Source: Orientallactaga sibirica (Eukaryota > Chordata > Mammalia > Rodentia > Dipodidae). Taken from it: a stretch of DNA of 64,000 nucleotides. Numbering within the stretch: the stretch's first letter is position 1; the number at the start of each line of letters is the position of its first letter. The stretch is taken from contig JAEOAD010002231.1 in the NCBI GenBank assembly GCA_036365145.1, forward strand, positions 5,749,501 through 5,813,500, given 5' to 3'. This document shows positions 1-10,740 of the stretch, piece after piece. The translations under genes were made by a program, and so were the position numbers. The notes beneath the pieces are model-generated. The model worked only from the letters and a program-made list of their open reading frames with translations. It did no database searches and was not told the origin of the DNA.

Positions 1-849
1 AGCACTTTATAGGTTAAGCTTTGCAATATTAACCCTTCTGAGGTTAAGTGAGTCAAGATGCTTTGGGTTATATTTATGTAGGCTTATTGCTGCATGTAGG
101 TGAGAACATTTTTGATGGTGTATTATCACAGAATTTATTTTTCCTATGTAATTAAGATAAAAGTAATTCCTAGCTGGTTCCTATTAATAAAGGAAGGTAA
201 GATTTGGATTGTAATGTGAACACTTCAGTTATTTAACTGCACATGTTCTCTATGCCAATTTACTGCAACCCAAATTGTATGACCCTTGTGTGGTTATAAA
301 AAATATTTAATTCAATGTTTTATCTGTCTAAAACCAAAAGATTCCTCCAGGATCAGCTTTGACTTGGGCCGATGGTTTTCTTTCATTTGCAACAAGTGCC
401 TGCAAGCCTCTCATGATTCTTAGAAAATTTGGACACTGAAAAAATGATCCCCTTCAAAAACAGTTGTCTCTTAATGGTGAACCTCATGCAAATGGTCATA
501 TTTTGTTGTCATAAATGGCATTACATGTGCTTGGAAATTCTCAGCACTCATTCTACTCTAGAAGAATTCTGTCTATTTTCACTTTGGAAATAAATTCAGC
601 AAGGATCAGGATGTGAGAGCATGCGGTCCAGTCTTCTCCTGAAGCTTGCTACTTACTGCTTTTACTACAAATTCCCACAAAAGTTTTCTTATTGGCCCTG
701 GATGGATCTTTCCATTCTATATATTTCATTCTAGCCTGGAAGACCATTCCCCATCATCATTAGCCCCATGAAACAACTTTGGGTAGGGATATTTGCCAGT
801 AAGGAGTGGTTTTTGTCTTCAACATCCTCTCTAAGCTTATCACTCTGAA

Positions 850-975
850 ATAAAACATTTGGATAAAACACTTGGGTTAAACATACCAGGCTTTCCCTAG
901 ATCGTGTCTTAGAACCAAGATTCAAACCTCCACAGTCCACACTCTGTGGCCCATGCTTTGTTTACCACTAAGCTT
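850..975 (-). repeat. MIR-like fragment, reversed
   Basis: CCAAGATTCAAACCTCCACA, CACACTCTGTGGCCCATGCT and TTGTTTACCACTA resemble the complement of the MIR 3' half. Diverged; low score expected. Confidence 0.4.
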
Positions 976-1330
976 GTATAATTCCTAGTCAGTTATAAAG
1001 ACTATGGTGTTTGGTTCAAATCTCATTTTAAGACTGTTAGAACTTAGCACTTTTGCAGTGCCAAAATAGCGCAGTTGGGAAGTTTTAGACTGAAGAACTT
1101 AGCACTTGTTTATGCCATGTGTCATGTATGCGTATGTGTAACAAGTTTTATGTTAACAACACTTCAATTATGAATGTATGAGATAAAAAGTTATTAACAG
1201 GCAGCTAACGTAGTAAGCATTAATTTCTATTCACTTATTGTATATGACACTTGATATATGTAATCTATAAGAATTAATTACTTTCTTCCATTTTTCTAAA
1301 TAATGCAATTAAGTTAAAAAACCCTTACAA

Positions 1331-1604
1331 GGGCTGGAGAGATGGCTTAGCGGTTAAGGCGCCTGCCTGCTAAGCCTAAAAACGCTGGTTCCAATCTCCA
1401 GCGGTTCCAATCTCCAGGTCCCACATTTAGCCAGATGCAGTGACGCAAGCGTGCAATGCTGCACTTGCCCACAAGGGGGCGAACACATCTGGATTTCATT
1501 CACAGCAGCTGAAAGACTGCTGGCGCGCCCATCTCTGTCTACCTCTCCCTCTCAGTCTATCTCTCTCTGTATCTCTCTCCAAAAAAATAAACAAAATAAA
1601 AAAA
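1331..1604 (+). repeat. DIP SINE, long subfamily
   Basis: tRNA-like head GGGCTGGAGAGATGGCTTAG, then a variant body with GACGCAAG and GGATTTCATTCACAGCAGC, and a TCTCTCTCC tail before the A-rich end. CTTACAA flanks both ends (1324-1330, 1605-1611). A tandem duplication of GGTTCCAATCTCCA lies in the body near 1387-1416. Confidence 0.85.
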
Positions 1605-1737
1605 CTTACAAAATTAATCAGGAACACATAGTGAAAGCAATAAACATATATTTGTAAAACTGATGAACCATAAGGTCCACACTAAGATGTAATTAGAATG
1701 AAATAATTCTTAATAAATTATTAAGAATTAATATTAG

Positions 1738-1950
1738 GGGTTGGAGAAATGGCTTAGTGTTTAAGGCACTTGCCTGCAAAGCTAAAGGACCCAGGTTCAA
1801 TTCCCCAGAACCCATGTAAGCCAGGTGCACAAGGGGGCACACAAATTTGGAGTTCGTGTGCAGTGGCTAGAGGCCCTGGCACAGCCATTCTCTGTCTCTC
1901 TCTCTCTCTCAAATAAGTAAAGGAAAAATAAAATATTTTTAAAAGAATTA
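1738..1950 (+). repeat. DIP SINE
   Basis: Head GGGGTTGGAGAAATGGCTTA, box B-like GGTTCAATTCC, then TGCACAAGGGGGCAC, a TC-rich tail and AAATAAGTAAAGG. Confidence 0.85.
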
Positions 1951-2067
1951 ATATTAAAATTAAATAATATCTTAAATAATTAGCACAACTCCAGTGGCTA
2001 TAAGGTTACATTAACCACAGTCAGAAAAGATATGTCACAAAAGAACAGGTAGTATATACAACAGAGC

Positions 2068-2195
2068 AGATGCACAAAGTGGTGCATGCATCTGGAGTTT
2101 GTTTACAGCAGCTGGAGGCCTGGTGCATCCATTCTCTGTCTCTTTTCTCTTGCAAATGCATCTCTCTCTGCTTGCTAATACATAAAAATATTTTT
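2068..2195 (+). repeat. DIP SINE, 5' truncated
   Basis: Starts at AGATGCACAAAGTGG; the tRNA-like head is missing. The body and TC tail are present. Confidence 0.75.
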
Positions 2196-2220
2196 GAGAA
2201 CTTTAAAAAAAACTGGGACT

Positions 2221-2399
2221 GGCTGGAGAGATAGTAGTTAAGGAACTTGCTTGTGAAGCTTGAGGACCCATGTTAGACACCCCAGTTCCTACATAAGCCA
2301 GAAGCACAAAGTGGCACATGCACACAATGTGGCACATGTATCTAGAGTTTAATTACAGTGGCTGGAGGTCCTGGTGCTCCAATTCTCTATCTCTCTCAT

Positions 2400-2435
<36 letters not shown>

Positions 2436-2475
2436 AAAGTCAAGTCTGTTGGGCTTGCCTCAAAAAAAATAAAAC
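2221..2475 (+). repeat. DIP SINE
   Basis: Full copy from GGCTGGAGAGATAGTAG to the (TC)n run at 2400-2432 and an A-rich end. It carries a duplicated CACAAxGTGGCACATG segment near 2307-2338. Confidence 0.85.
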
Positions 2476-3007
2476 TAAGACAAGCAAAATATGTATACAA
2501 ATATTAATACATATTTTATATATAAAAATAAAAAGTCTGTTATGAATTTATAGAACTAACATTAAGTCATAATCACTTAGGAAACTACAATGTCACATAT
2601 ATTCCTCAGGCTCATTTTGGGCAGGGTGGTGATGGAGAGCTGAGCCTCTTGATAGCCATGTATAAAAGGAAATAATTTAGCTGCATGGATTCCACTGTCC
2701 ATAGCAACAACAAATCTGCCGTAAGTGCTGAAGAATCCCTGATACTTGAATTTCTAGAAATTCTTTGTGTAAGTAATAAAGAGAATAGTATCCACCTCCT
2801 AAATAGTCCTGAATGCAAAAGTAAGTCTCCTGTAGGTTTTCATTAGCATTGCTGTGTGGGGACAGTGCCATAGTACCAAAGCAGAACCCAGTGAAAAGCT
2901 CTCAGGATCCTTCTTTCTATGTGATCACACATTTTGGGTGATCTAGTCTAACCCAAAGATTAAAATGCAAAAAAGGATAAAGTATATTTTTCCAGAGGTA
3001 TTTTTAA

Positions 3008-3204
3008 AATATTTTATTTATTTATTTAAGAGAAAAGAAACAGGCCGGGGGTGGAGAATGGGTACACCAGAGCCTCTACCATTGCAAATGAAATCCAGAA
3101 GATGTTCCACTTTGTGTATCTGGCTTATGTGGGTACTGGGGAATAGAACCTGGGTCCTTAGGTTTTGCAGGTAAGTGCCTTAACCACTAAGCCATCTCTC
3201 CAGC
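3008..3204 (-). repeat. DIP SINE, reversed
   Basis: Begins with TTTATTTATTTAAGAG (tail complement) and ends AAGCCATCTCTCCAGC (head complement). Confidence 0.85.
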
Positions 3205-3231
3205 GTGTGCCAGAGGTATACCTTTATTTAG

Positions 3232-3406
3232 GATTTTTTTTTTTTTTTTTTTGGTTTCTCAAGGTAGTGTTTCACTCTAGACCAGGCTGACCTGGAATTC
3301 ACTAAATTCACTATGTATTCCCAGGGTGACCTCGAATTCACAGTGATCCTCTTACCTCAGCCTCCAAAGTGCTAGGGTTAAAGACGTAAGCCACCAAGTC
3401 TGTCAT
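3232..3406 (-). repeat. B1 SINE, reversed
   Basis: Poly(T), then GGTTTCTCAAGGTAGTGTTT, CAGGCTGACCTGGAATTCAC and AGTGCTAGGGTTAAAGACG. A short internal duplication (ACTAAATTCACTA) is present. Confidence 0.85.
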
Positions 3407-3587
3407 GGACATATCTTTATAGTAGATAAATTAAGGCTGTAATATATGAAAAGGCTCTCCAAGTCATCTTTAGTCCATTCAGTCTCTGACATATCTATGT
3501 CCTAGTCTTGTGTTTCTTTCTTTTCTCTAGTTCATTGGATGAGTCAAATTCACAGTGAAAAAATTATCTTAGTTATATCTTTATTCC

Positions 3588-3812
3588 TGGACTGGAGAGA
3601 TGGCTCAGTGGTTAGGCACTTGCCTTCAAGGCCTAATGACCAGAGTTTGAGTCCCCTGTGCCCACATGAAGCTGAATGCATAAGGTGGCACATGTATCCA
3701 GAGTTCATTTGCAGCAGCTGAAGACCCTGACACACTCATTCTGTCTCTCTTCTCTCAATCTCTCTCTACAAGCAAATAAATAAATACATAAACAAACAAG
3801 CAAAAAAATAAA
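3588..3812 (+). repeat. DIP SINE
   Basis: ACTGGAGAGATGGCTCAGTG head, full body, tail with AAATAAATAAATAC. Confidence 0.85.
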
Positions 3813-3837
3813 GGAAATATTTATTCTTATTTTACTT

Positions 3838-3955
3838 GTTTTGTTTTGTTTGATTTTTGAGACAAAATGTCACTCCCTAGTCCAGGCTACTCTGGAATTC
3901 AGTACATAGTCCCCAGTGTGAAAGCCTGTCTGAAAAAAAAAAAAAATTAAATAAA
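3838..3955 (-). repeat. B1 fragment
   Basis: TTTTTGAGACAAAATGTCAC followed by CCAGGCTACTCTGGAATTCA, then an A-rich run with AAATAAATAAAT at the right. It is a partial copy. Confidence 0.55.
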
Positions 3956-3978
3956 TAAATGAAATATATTTTTAAAAG

Positions 3979-4099
3979 AGGCTGGAGAAGATGGCTTAGA
4001 AGTTAAAGTATTTGCCTGCAAAGCCAAAGGACCCCAGTTTCATTCCCCAGGACGCATGTAAGCCAGATACACAAGGAGGCACATGCATCTGGCAGGCCC

Positions 4100-4154
<55 letters not shown>

Positions 4155-4187
4155 TCAAATAAATAAATAAATAAAATATATTTTAAA
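3979..4187 (+). repeat. DIP SINE
   Basis: GAGGCTGGAGAAGATGGC head; the tail holds an uninterrupted (TC)n of about 48 bases at 4102-4149 followed by AAATAAATAAATAA. The body lacks the GTTTGCAGTGGC segment. AAATATATTTTTAAAA-like flanks lie on both sides. Confidence 0.85.
4102..4149. repeat. (TC)n microsatellite
   Basis: Pure dinucleotide run of about 48 bases in a DIP tail. Confidence 0.95.
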
Positions 4188-4190
4188 AAT

Positions 4191-5203
4191 ATGGCAGAGT
4201 ATGCATTGAACTTGGTTTTATTACATATTCATGAATGATGAATGATTGCTTGTCTATGGTTTAAAATTATCAATTTCTAATTCATATGTTTTAACTTAAC
4301 ATAAATTGAGTATAGATTGGCAAAGAGCAATCAGAAGTAGAATTTGCCAATGAGTACAATATTCAACTATTAAGAATTAGTTATAACAGGATATGGAGGT
4401 GATCTGGCTGCAACATCTGTCACCTCATTGATCTCAAGGATAGACTCAGCTAATCTGGATCACTAGAAGGTTGTCCCCTTCCTTACTTAGCCCTTCATGT
4501 GTGTCCCTTATGAAGCTGCATGCTCAGTGGAAGACGATCACTTTCCTGGACTAGAGAAGGATCATTCTTAGGCCAAGGATACATGAGTAACTGTGCTCTA
4601 CTGCTAGAACCTTCAAACAAATCCTCAATATTTCATTATAAGAAAAAACAGTAGGTTTAATAACAATCCATGTTCAAGGATTATTTTTTTCATAACAAGT
4701 TTTAAATAATTGAAAACAACTGAAATCACAACAAAAGAAAATAAAACAATTCATGTCCCAGGATTTTGTATGAAGATTTAACTGATAGAAAAAAACTAAA
4801 AACTCAACCAAGGAAAATAATAAACAATGGGCATCTGGAAATGATGGTCTTGATTAAAAAACGCAAGACATAAAATGTTTAAATAGAACCTTGATTCTCC
4901 AAAACTGCATTTCCTTGATTATAAATGTGACAGTCAATGGGGATATTCTAATTACTTTTACCCATAACTTAATTATAAATCTTTTCTAACCATGTTCTCT
5001 AGTTATTTCAGAATCTCAGGATTATGGTGCCTGACAATAGCTTAATTGTTGTTCCCTTGCACACTTTTCCCATGATCAACAGTCTGTTGACTATTTCTCT
5101 AGTGAAGAGAGCCATGACTTATTTGGGATGAATGTTTTGGTCACATTCAATATGAATTTACCAAACTGATAAATTACAAACTTTGTCTTATATATCTTCA
5201 TAT

Positions 5204-5207
<4 letters not shown>
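4191..5207. other. Intron sequence without recognisable feature
   Basis: AT-rich, with no open frame of note and no SINE, LTR or L1 that I recognise. Confidence 0.6.

Positions 5208-5235
<28 letters not shown>
5208..5235. repeat. (CA)n microsatellite
   Basis: About 28 bases at the 3' edge of the minus-strand L1. Confidence 0.95.
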
Positions 5236-5239
<4 letters not shown>

Positions 5240-7590
5240 TATTAGTATGGAATTATTTATGTAAACAACACATGTTGGTACCCTCCTCCCTGGCCCTTTT
5301 CTGAATGGGCCTTCCTCATTAGGGATGCAGGTCATCTCCATGGGGATTGTGGGTCATGCATTATGGGGGGGGAGAGGCAATGTCTCTGAAAAATTTCCCA
5401 ACTAGTGGCACTAACAATCTTTTTGCACCCTCTTCCACAAAATTCCCTGAGCCATGCTGGGAGCAGTTTAAGTCTACTTCAATGATGGGCACTTAGGAGC
5501 CTCTGGATATCTGGTTTGGTAGGTGTTGCGTGTCCTCAGTGTCTATCTCCATCACCCTGGTGCTGATATCAGATTCACATAGAAACCAGCACTCTTGCTC
5601 ATTTCCCCAATTCCTCTGTGGTTTCAGCTGGGGTAAGGGTGGAGTGCACTGGGTCCTCAGGTCCAGCTCCTATCTGAAAAACAAAAGCAGATTCTCCAAT
5701 GAAGAATAAAGTCAGAATGGGTTAGACAGGATAACCATTATTAATTTACAGATAATTTAAAGTTCATAGAACCAAGGTTAGTTGAGCTTGACAATGGAAA
5801 GCAGAATCACAATCTGGATATGATTCTGACTTGTTTCCCAGTTTCAGATATGGTTTCTTTTCCACTGAGCAGATCTGTTAGCCAATCCAAGAGCAGTTGG
5901 TTACCCACCATGGATCTGTGCCACTATTGCACTTGTATGAGCATCACATCAAGTTGTTTGTTTCTGAGATGCTTAGAGTTTGAGTTGCTTGGACTGGTAC
6001 CTCATATAGCACCTTCCAGCACTAGATGAACTAATTGTCTGAGGACTGGCTCTTCTCTGGATCTCAACCAGGTCTCTCCATGGTCCATGCTGACAGCATA
6101 TGGTGTCTTCAGCAGTAGGGTCTTACCATTAACATCTGATGGGTAATCAAGTGTTCTGACAGAACACTGTCTTATTTGTTGTGGAAGATCTAGTAGGTTT
6201 CTCTGATCAATTATTGTGCATGGAAACCACATCCTGGTACAGTGAATTATAGGCCAGTGTCAAGGGAAAGGAAAAACGAAAAGAATGGAGAAGAAAGAAA
6301 CAGGAGAAATTTAAAGTTAGGTTTCATCTCACTCTCTCCAGGGCCCTTCTATTCAAGTGCTCTCCCTAAGGTCCTCTTGAGGGTTTCACCTTTTAGTCTG
6401 ACTTCCAAAATATAGGATTCTATGGTACTAGTTCAATTTGGGTTCAGTTTTGTGCCCCCCCCACACCATTCCTTTCCCCCAAGCACCACCCTCCCTATTG
6501 TCCAAGCCTCAAAATGTTATTCAGGTATGTCAGCGACTTGGGATGATCTGAGTTAGGAACCACAGATGAGTGAAAGCATGCAACGATTGTCTTTCTGTGG
6601 TTGTGTAAGTTCACTTAGAATGATCTGTTCCAGGTTTAACCATTTTGCTACAAATATCAATGTGCCATTTTTTCTTACTGCTGAGTAGAATCCCATTGTG
6701 TAGATATACCACATCTTGGCTATCTATTCATCCAATGATGGGCCCCTGGGTGAATTCCAGGTTTTAGCTATTATGAATTGAGCAGCAATAAACATAGCCC
6801 TGAGCAAATTTCTCTGAACTGAGATGCAAAATAAGGCTAACTTGACTTCTTCCTTTCCAATTTGAATCCCTTTTGCTTCTTTCTCCTATCTAAGTGGTTG
6901 GGCTAGTACTTCTAATACTTTCTTTAAGAGCAGTGGTGAGAGTGGGCACCTCTATCTTGTTCCCAATCTCTGTGGGAACTCCTTGAGTCTTTCCCCATTA
7001 AGTATTATTTGGGCTATAGGTGCTTTATATATAGCCTATGTTATGTTGAGATATAAACCCTCCATGCCTATTCTTTCCAGCTTTTTGATCATGAAGTGGT
7101 GTTGTATTTTGTCAAAGGCCTTCTCTGCATCAACTGAGATGATCATGTGGTTCTTATGGTTCAGTTTATTTATGTGCTGTATTACATTGCCCGTTTTCCA
7201 TGTTAAACCATCCCTGCATCCCTGGGATGAAGCCTACTTGGTCAAGGTGGATAATGCTTTTGATGTGTTGTTGAATTCAGTATACAAGAATTTTGTTCAG
7301 GACCTTTAAGTTCATTAGGGATATAGTATTTAAGTATTTAAGTTCATTAGGGATATAGGCCTGTAGATTCCCTTCCTTGTTGCACATATGTCTAGTTTTG
7401 TTATTAGGGGGATGCTAGCTTCATTAAACAAGTCCGAGAGGATTCTCTAGTTTCCAGTTTTGCAGAACAGTTTGAGAAAAATTGTTTCAGTTCTTTAATG
7501 AACGTTTGATAGAACTGAGCTGAAAAGTCATTTGGTCCTGGACTTTTCCTTTTGGGGAGGTTTTTGATTTCATAATCTGTGAACATGTAA
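5236..7590 (-). mobile_element. L1 fragment, minus strand
   Basis: Reverse-oriented LINE-1. 3'-UTR sequence runs from the (CA)n at 5208-5235 to about 6600. The C-terminal end of ORF2 lies at about 6610-6830 and a reverse transcriptase segment at about 6830-7590. The join near 6830 skips the middle of ORF2, an internal deletion. Related 3'-UTR sequence recurs near 10.9, 26.4 and 48.8 kb. Confidence 0.8.
7404..7586 (-). pseudogene. L1 ORF2 reverse transcriptase fragment
   Basis: The minus-strand frame reads EIKNLPKRKSPGPNDFSAQF and continues with YQTFIKELKQFF. This is the conserved start of the L1 reverse transcriptase region (KSPGPDGF-type motif). It is bounded by stops and has no function on its own. 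Confidence 0.85.
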
Positions 7591-7639
7591 ATTTAAATCT
7601 TATTATTTTGTTTTTAAATTAAAATCCATTAGAATTACC

Positions 7640-7772
7640 TTGCATGGTGGTATACACCTGTAATCCCAGAAACTGGAGAGTTAGTTAGTAGGGCCATGAC
7701 TCCCATACCACCAAGAGCTAAATAATGAGTTTGAAACTAGCCTGAGCTACATAGCAAGATGCTGCCACAAAA
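7640..7772 (+). repeat. Old B1-like SINE
   Basis: GCATGGTGGTATACACCTGT AATCCCAG, then GTTTGAAACTAGCCTGAGCT with ACATAGCAAGAT: the 7SL-derived order, diverged. Confidence 0.7.
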
Positions 7773-7989
7773 AGCTAAGCAAATAAATCTAGTTAAAATT
7801 TATTTTACTTGATATAAAGACCTAGGCTGCTTAAAGCATGAATAAGCTAGTCAATAACCACCACCATTAGACATAAGTTACTTCCATCACTACAAAGTTA
7901 TTCCTTACGCACTTTCCCTGACCTAAGATGGTAGGGAAAACAGACCTAGCTTTCATCAATATAATTCAGTCTTTTTGGTAAAATGTCAT

Positions 7990-8125
7990 TGTAGCAGACA
8001 GCTTCAGGTTCACTGAGATGAACTTCCAGACCAGCACAGTTATGAAGGAAGGGACGTATTGAAGCTTACAGATCCAGGGGAAGTTCCATAATAGCAGAAG
8101 AAGTTGGCCTGCCTTCACAGAACCT

Positions 8126-8156
<31 letters not shown>

Positions 8157-8356
8157 AGCCAAAAGCCACACAGTGCAGCACACTTCAGGAACTCTAGTTA
8201 GGCACACTTTGCATATCTTTAGATTGAAATCTTAAACCCACTACCACACCTTAAGATCCACCTAGTGACACTGCCTCCAGCCAGGTGGCTGCAGATGCAA
8301 TCTACAAACTAATAAAACACTGAATATATTGGGAGCCATCTATTCAAACTACCACA
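7990..8356 (-). repeat. 3' LTR, MT-like MaLR family
   Basis: 367 bp. On the minus strand it begins TGTGGTAGTTTGAATAGATG and ends CTGCTACA. It is closely related to the solo LTR at 13411-13802 and more distantly to the one at 19548-19944. A (GA)n run lies at 8129-8157. GTCAT flanks it on the left; on the right it runs into provirus interior, not host, so it is not a solo LTR. Confidence 0.8.
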
Positions 8357-9458
8357 TTCCACCCCTGGCTCCCAATAGATTCATAACAATCACATGTTGT
8401 AAATTGTACTTAGTCCAATTTCAAAGGTCCCCACAGTCTTTATCAACTTAAGATAGTTCCAAAGTCTCAAATCTCATCTGAGATTTAAGATTTTCTCTTA
8501 GCTGTGAGTCCTGTAAAATCAAATAAGTTAAATACTTTGAACATATAAAGACACAGAGTAAACATTTTAAACAGGTATAAGGCATAGCAAAGAGAAACTA
8601 GAACAATGCAAACTCAACCACCTTCAGAAATCATCAAACTTCTGCAGCTTAAGTTTAATATAACCAGAGACTGACAATCTCCAGGTTTTCTAATTCTGCC
8701 CCTCCAGCTGGGCAGAGTAGCCAGGAAAAACTTCCATCTCAGGCCAACAGGTGCACTCCGTGGTAACCCTTGTATAGTCCTGGTATATCCAAAATGTCTT
8801 TAGGTCTCCATTAGACATAAGTTACTTCCATCACTACAAAGTTATTCCTTACACACTTTCCCTGACCTAAGACGGTAGGGAAAACAGACCTAGCTTTCAT
8901 CAATATAATTCAGTCTTTTTGGTAAAATGTCATTGTAGCAGACAGCTTCAGGTTCACTGAGATGAACTTCCAGACCAGCACAGTTATGAAGGAAGGGACG
9001 TATTGAAGCCTCATGTCACATCTCAGCAGCAGCTCCTGGAATCATGTGCAATTCATGACCACTCCATGCATTTTTATGTTTCCAAAACTAACACCAGGTG
9101 TGCAGGACACAGCCATATTCTTAATTCAGGGATGAAATAAATCTTAACCTTGAAAATCAGGTTCCTTCTCCATTCTGTCACAGTCTTTCCTCAGGCATGC
9201 TCTCCATTGTTTTAATGTAAAGCAGTTGGGCTCATGATCACGGAATTCACTGCTCTTACCATGTGCCCCACCACCCTGAAGCAGCTGGCTTGAGAGAGTG
9301 GTGGAATGGCCTTTTAAAAAGAAACAGCTACTGTACCAACTAGGTGGCAATAGCTTGGAAGGCTGGGGGAATGTCCTTTAACAGGCTGTATATGCTCTGA
9401 ATCAGCATATGGCATTGTTTCTCCTATATCCCGGATTCATGGGTCCAGGAATCAAGGG
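8357..9458 (-). repeat. MaLR-type internal sequence
   Basis: Non-coding interior between the 3' LTR and the dUTPase fragment, interrupted at 8808-9009. It reads like the 3' internal part of MaLR elements in reverse orientation, with the purine tract next to the LTR. No gag frame is intact. Confidence 0.55.
8808..9009. repeat. 202-bp duplicate of the host/LTR junction at 7864-8065
   Basis: Identical to 7864-8065 except for two substitutions, offset exactly 944 bp. It contains 126 bp of left host flank, including GTCAT, followed by the outer 76 bp of the LTR. It interrupts the provirus interior, which resumes at 9010. Confidence 0.9.
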
Positions 9459-10043
9459 GTGGAAATGGGAATGGTACCACTTACCATCAATCCAAGTGAC
9501 CCATTAGCCAAATTTTTGCTTCCTGTACCCACAACATTATACTTTGCTGGCCTAGAGGTCTTGGTTCCAGAGGGGGGGAATGCTTTCACCAGGAGGCATA
9601 AAGAACATTCCATTGAACTGGAAGCTAAGATTTCCCACTGGCCACTTTGGGATCTGATGCCCTTGAGTGCACAGGCTGAGAAAGGAGTTACATTGTTATC
9701 AGGGGTGATTGATCCAGACTTCCAGGGGGAAATTGGACTTCTCCTCCACAATGGAGGTAAGGAAGAATATGTCTGCAGTGCAAGAGATCCTTTAGAGCGT
9801 CTCTTGGTGATACCATGCCCTGTTATCAAAGTCAATGGACAACTACAACAACCCAATCAAGGCAGTGTGATAAATGACCCAGATCCTTCAGGAATGAAGG
9901 TATGGGTCACCCCTCCAGGTAAACAACCAAGACCTGCTGAGGTGCTTTCTGAAGGTGGAGGAAATACAGAATGGTTAGTAGAAATAGGCAGTAACAAACA
10001 CCAGCTAAGGCCAGGGGACCAATTACAAAAATGTGGACATTAA
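9459..10043 (+). CDS. ERVL pol remnant, dUTPase-like domain (old endogenous copy)
   Basis: Open frame of 194 codons, the longest in the window. The residues LSGVIDPDFQGEIGLLLHN near codons 80-98 fit the conserved uridine-binding motif of the trimeric dUTPase fold. In ERV-L elements this domain sits at the end of pol, after integrase, and hydrolyses dUTP. The downstream proline/glycine-rich stretch ending near PRPAEVLSEGGG also looks like the pol C-terminal extension. No integrase or reverse transcriptase precedes it, so it is a fragment. The orientation is opposite to the LTRs and binding site of the provirus around it. The open frame may be chance survival; I see no promoter for it. It is not the host DUT gene, which is spliced and different in sequence. 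Confidence 0.65.
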   Translation: MEMGMVPLTINPSDPLAKFLLPVPTTLYFAGLEVLVPEGGNAFTRRHKEHSIELEAKISHWPLWDLMPLSAQAEKGVTLLSGVIDPDFQGEIGLLLHNGGKEEYVCSARDPLERLLVIPCPVIKVNGQLQQPNQGSVINDPDPSGMKVWVTPPGKQPRPAEVLSEGGGNTEWLVEIGSNKHQLRPGDQLQKCGH

Positions 10044-10229
10044 TTGCCATGAGTGTTTCTGTCTTACCTTGTTAAAAGTGTTTGTACATATCTATAGCAA
10101 TATTAAGATGCCTTTGTTCTCCCTCTATTTCTCTATTAGGTTATTAATACTGATTAAGATCATATCACTAGTTAACTACTGTTGAATTTATATTTGACTT
10201 ATTATATTAGAGTGTAAGCATTACCCTAG

Positions 10230-10249
10230 GAACCCCACTTCTGGTACCA
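10230..10249 (-). other. Retroviral primer binding site, tRNA-Leu type
   Basis: The minus strand reads TGGTACCAGAAGTGGGGTTC, five bases from the LTR edge. From memory this matches the 3' end of tRNA-Leu(UAA) at 19 of 20 positions. That primer is typical of ERV-L and MaLR elements, and it fixes the adjacent LTR as a minus-strand 5' LTR. Confidence 0.8.
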
Positions 10250-10254
10250 AAATC

Positions 10255-10740
10255 TGTATTAGTCAGGGTTTTCTAGAGGAAAAAAACTGATAGAATGAAT
10301 TGTATCAAAAGGGAACTTATTGGATTAGCTTACAACAGTCCAGCAATAGTAAGTTGCAGGCCAGAGAGTCAAGGAACCTGGTAGCTGCTCAGTCCACGAG
10401 GCTGGATGCCTCAGCAGTCCCAATACAGTACTGAAGGCCTGGAGGCATCCTGAAGAGATGCTGTTCTTCAGTCCATGCTGGAAAGCAGCAAGCACCAAGC
10501 ATAGGACAGCAAGTAGCACTGGCAGCCAGGTGGGAGGAGGGGGTACCTTCCTTCCCAGAGCTTCTTTAGATAAAACAGCCCCCTCCTCTGAAAGGGGCCA
10601 CCCACTCTGGGGGAAGGGCTCACCCTGGGGGAAGGATTCTTCCTTTAGATAATCCTTCCTAGAGGCAACCTCAGAGACACTTATGAGGAATGTCTGTGGA
10701 TTCCTAAACAGATCAAGTTGACACAAACTTAACCATCACA
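10255..10740 (-). repeat. 5' LTR, ERVL/MLT2-like family
   Basis: 486 bp. On the minus strand it starts TGTGATGGTTAAGTTTGTGT and ends GACTAATACA. It is followed by the tRNA-Leu binding site. The right flank is GTCAT. It shows no clear similarity to the LTR at 7990-8356 beyond the TG...CA ends. Confidence 0.75.

Larger units (their letters stand above)
7990..10740 (-). mobile_element. ERVL/MaLR-type provirus, mosaic, minus strand
   Basis: Element bounded by TG...CA and by a perfect 5-bp target duplication GTCAT (7985-7989 and 10741-10745). Read on the minus strand it has a 5' LTR (10255-10740), a primer binding site matching tRNA-Leu (10230-10249), an interior, a purine-rich tract (GGGAGCCAGGGGTGGAA, complement of about 8357-8373) and a 3' LTR (7990-8356). 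The interior is only 1.9 kb, as in non-autonomous MaLR elements. The two LTRs belong to different families, and the dUTPase-like frame inside runs in the opposite direction. A 202-bp copy of the left host/LTR junction sits inside at 8808-9009. It is an old, defective genomic copy. Confidence 0.7.

Noticed and set aside
6983..7309. Plus-strand open frame of 108 codons
   Set aside because: It is the antisense of L1 ORF2 reverse transcriptase sequence; the protein has no family resemblance.
9452..9856. Minus-strand open frame of 134 codons
   Set aside because: Antisense shadow of the dUTPase-like frame; the plus strand carries the recognisable motif.
10325..10726. Minus-strand open frame of 133 codons in the LTR
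   Set aside because: Lies entirely in LTR sequence; no protein family is recognisable and it is probably chance.
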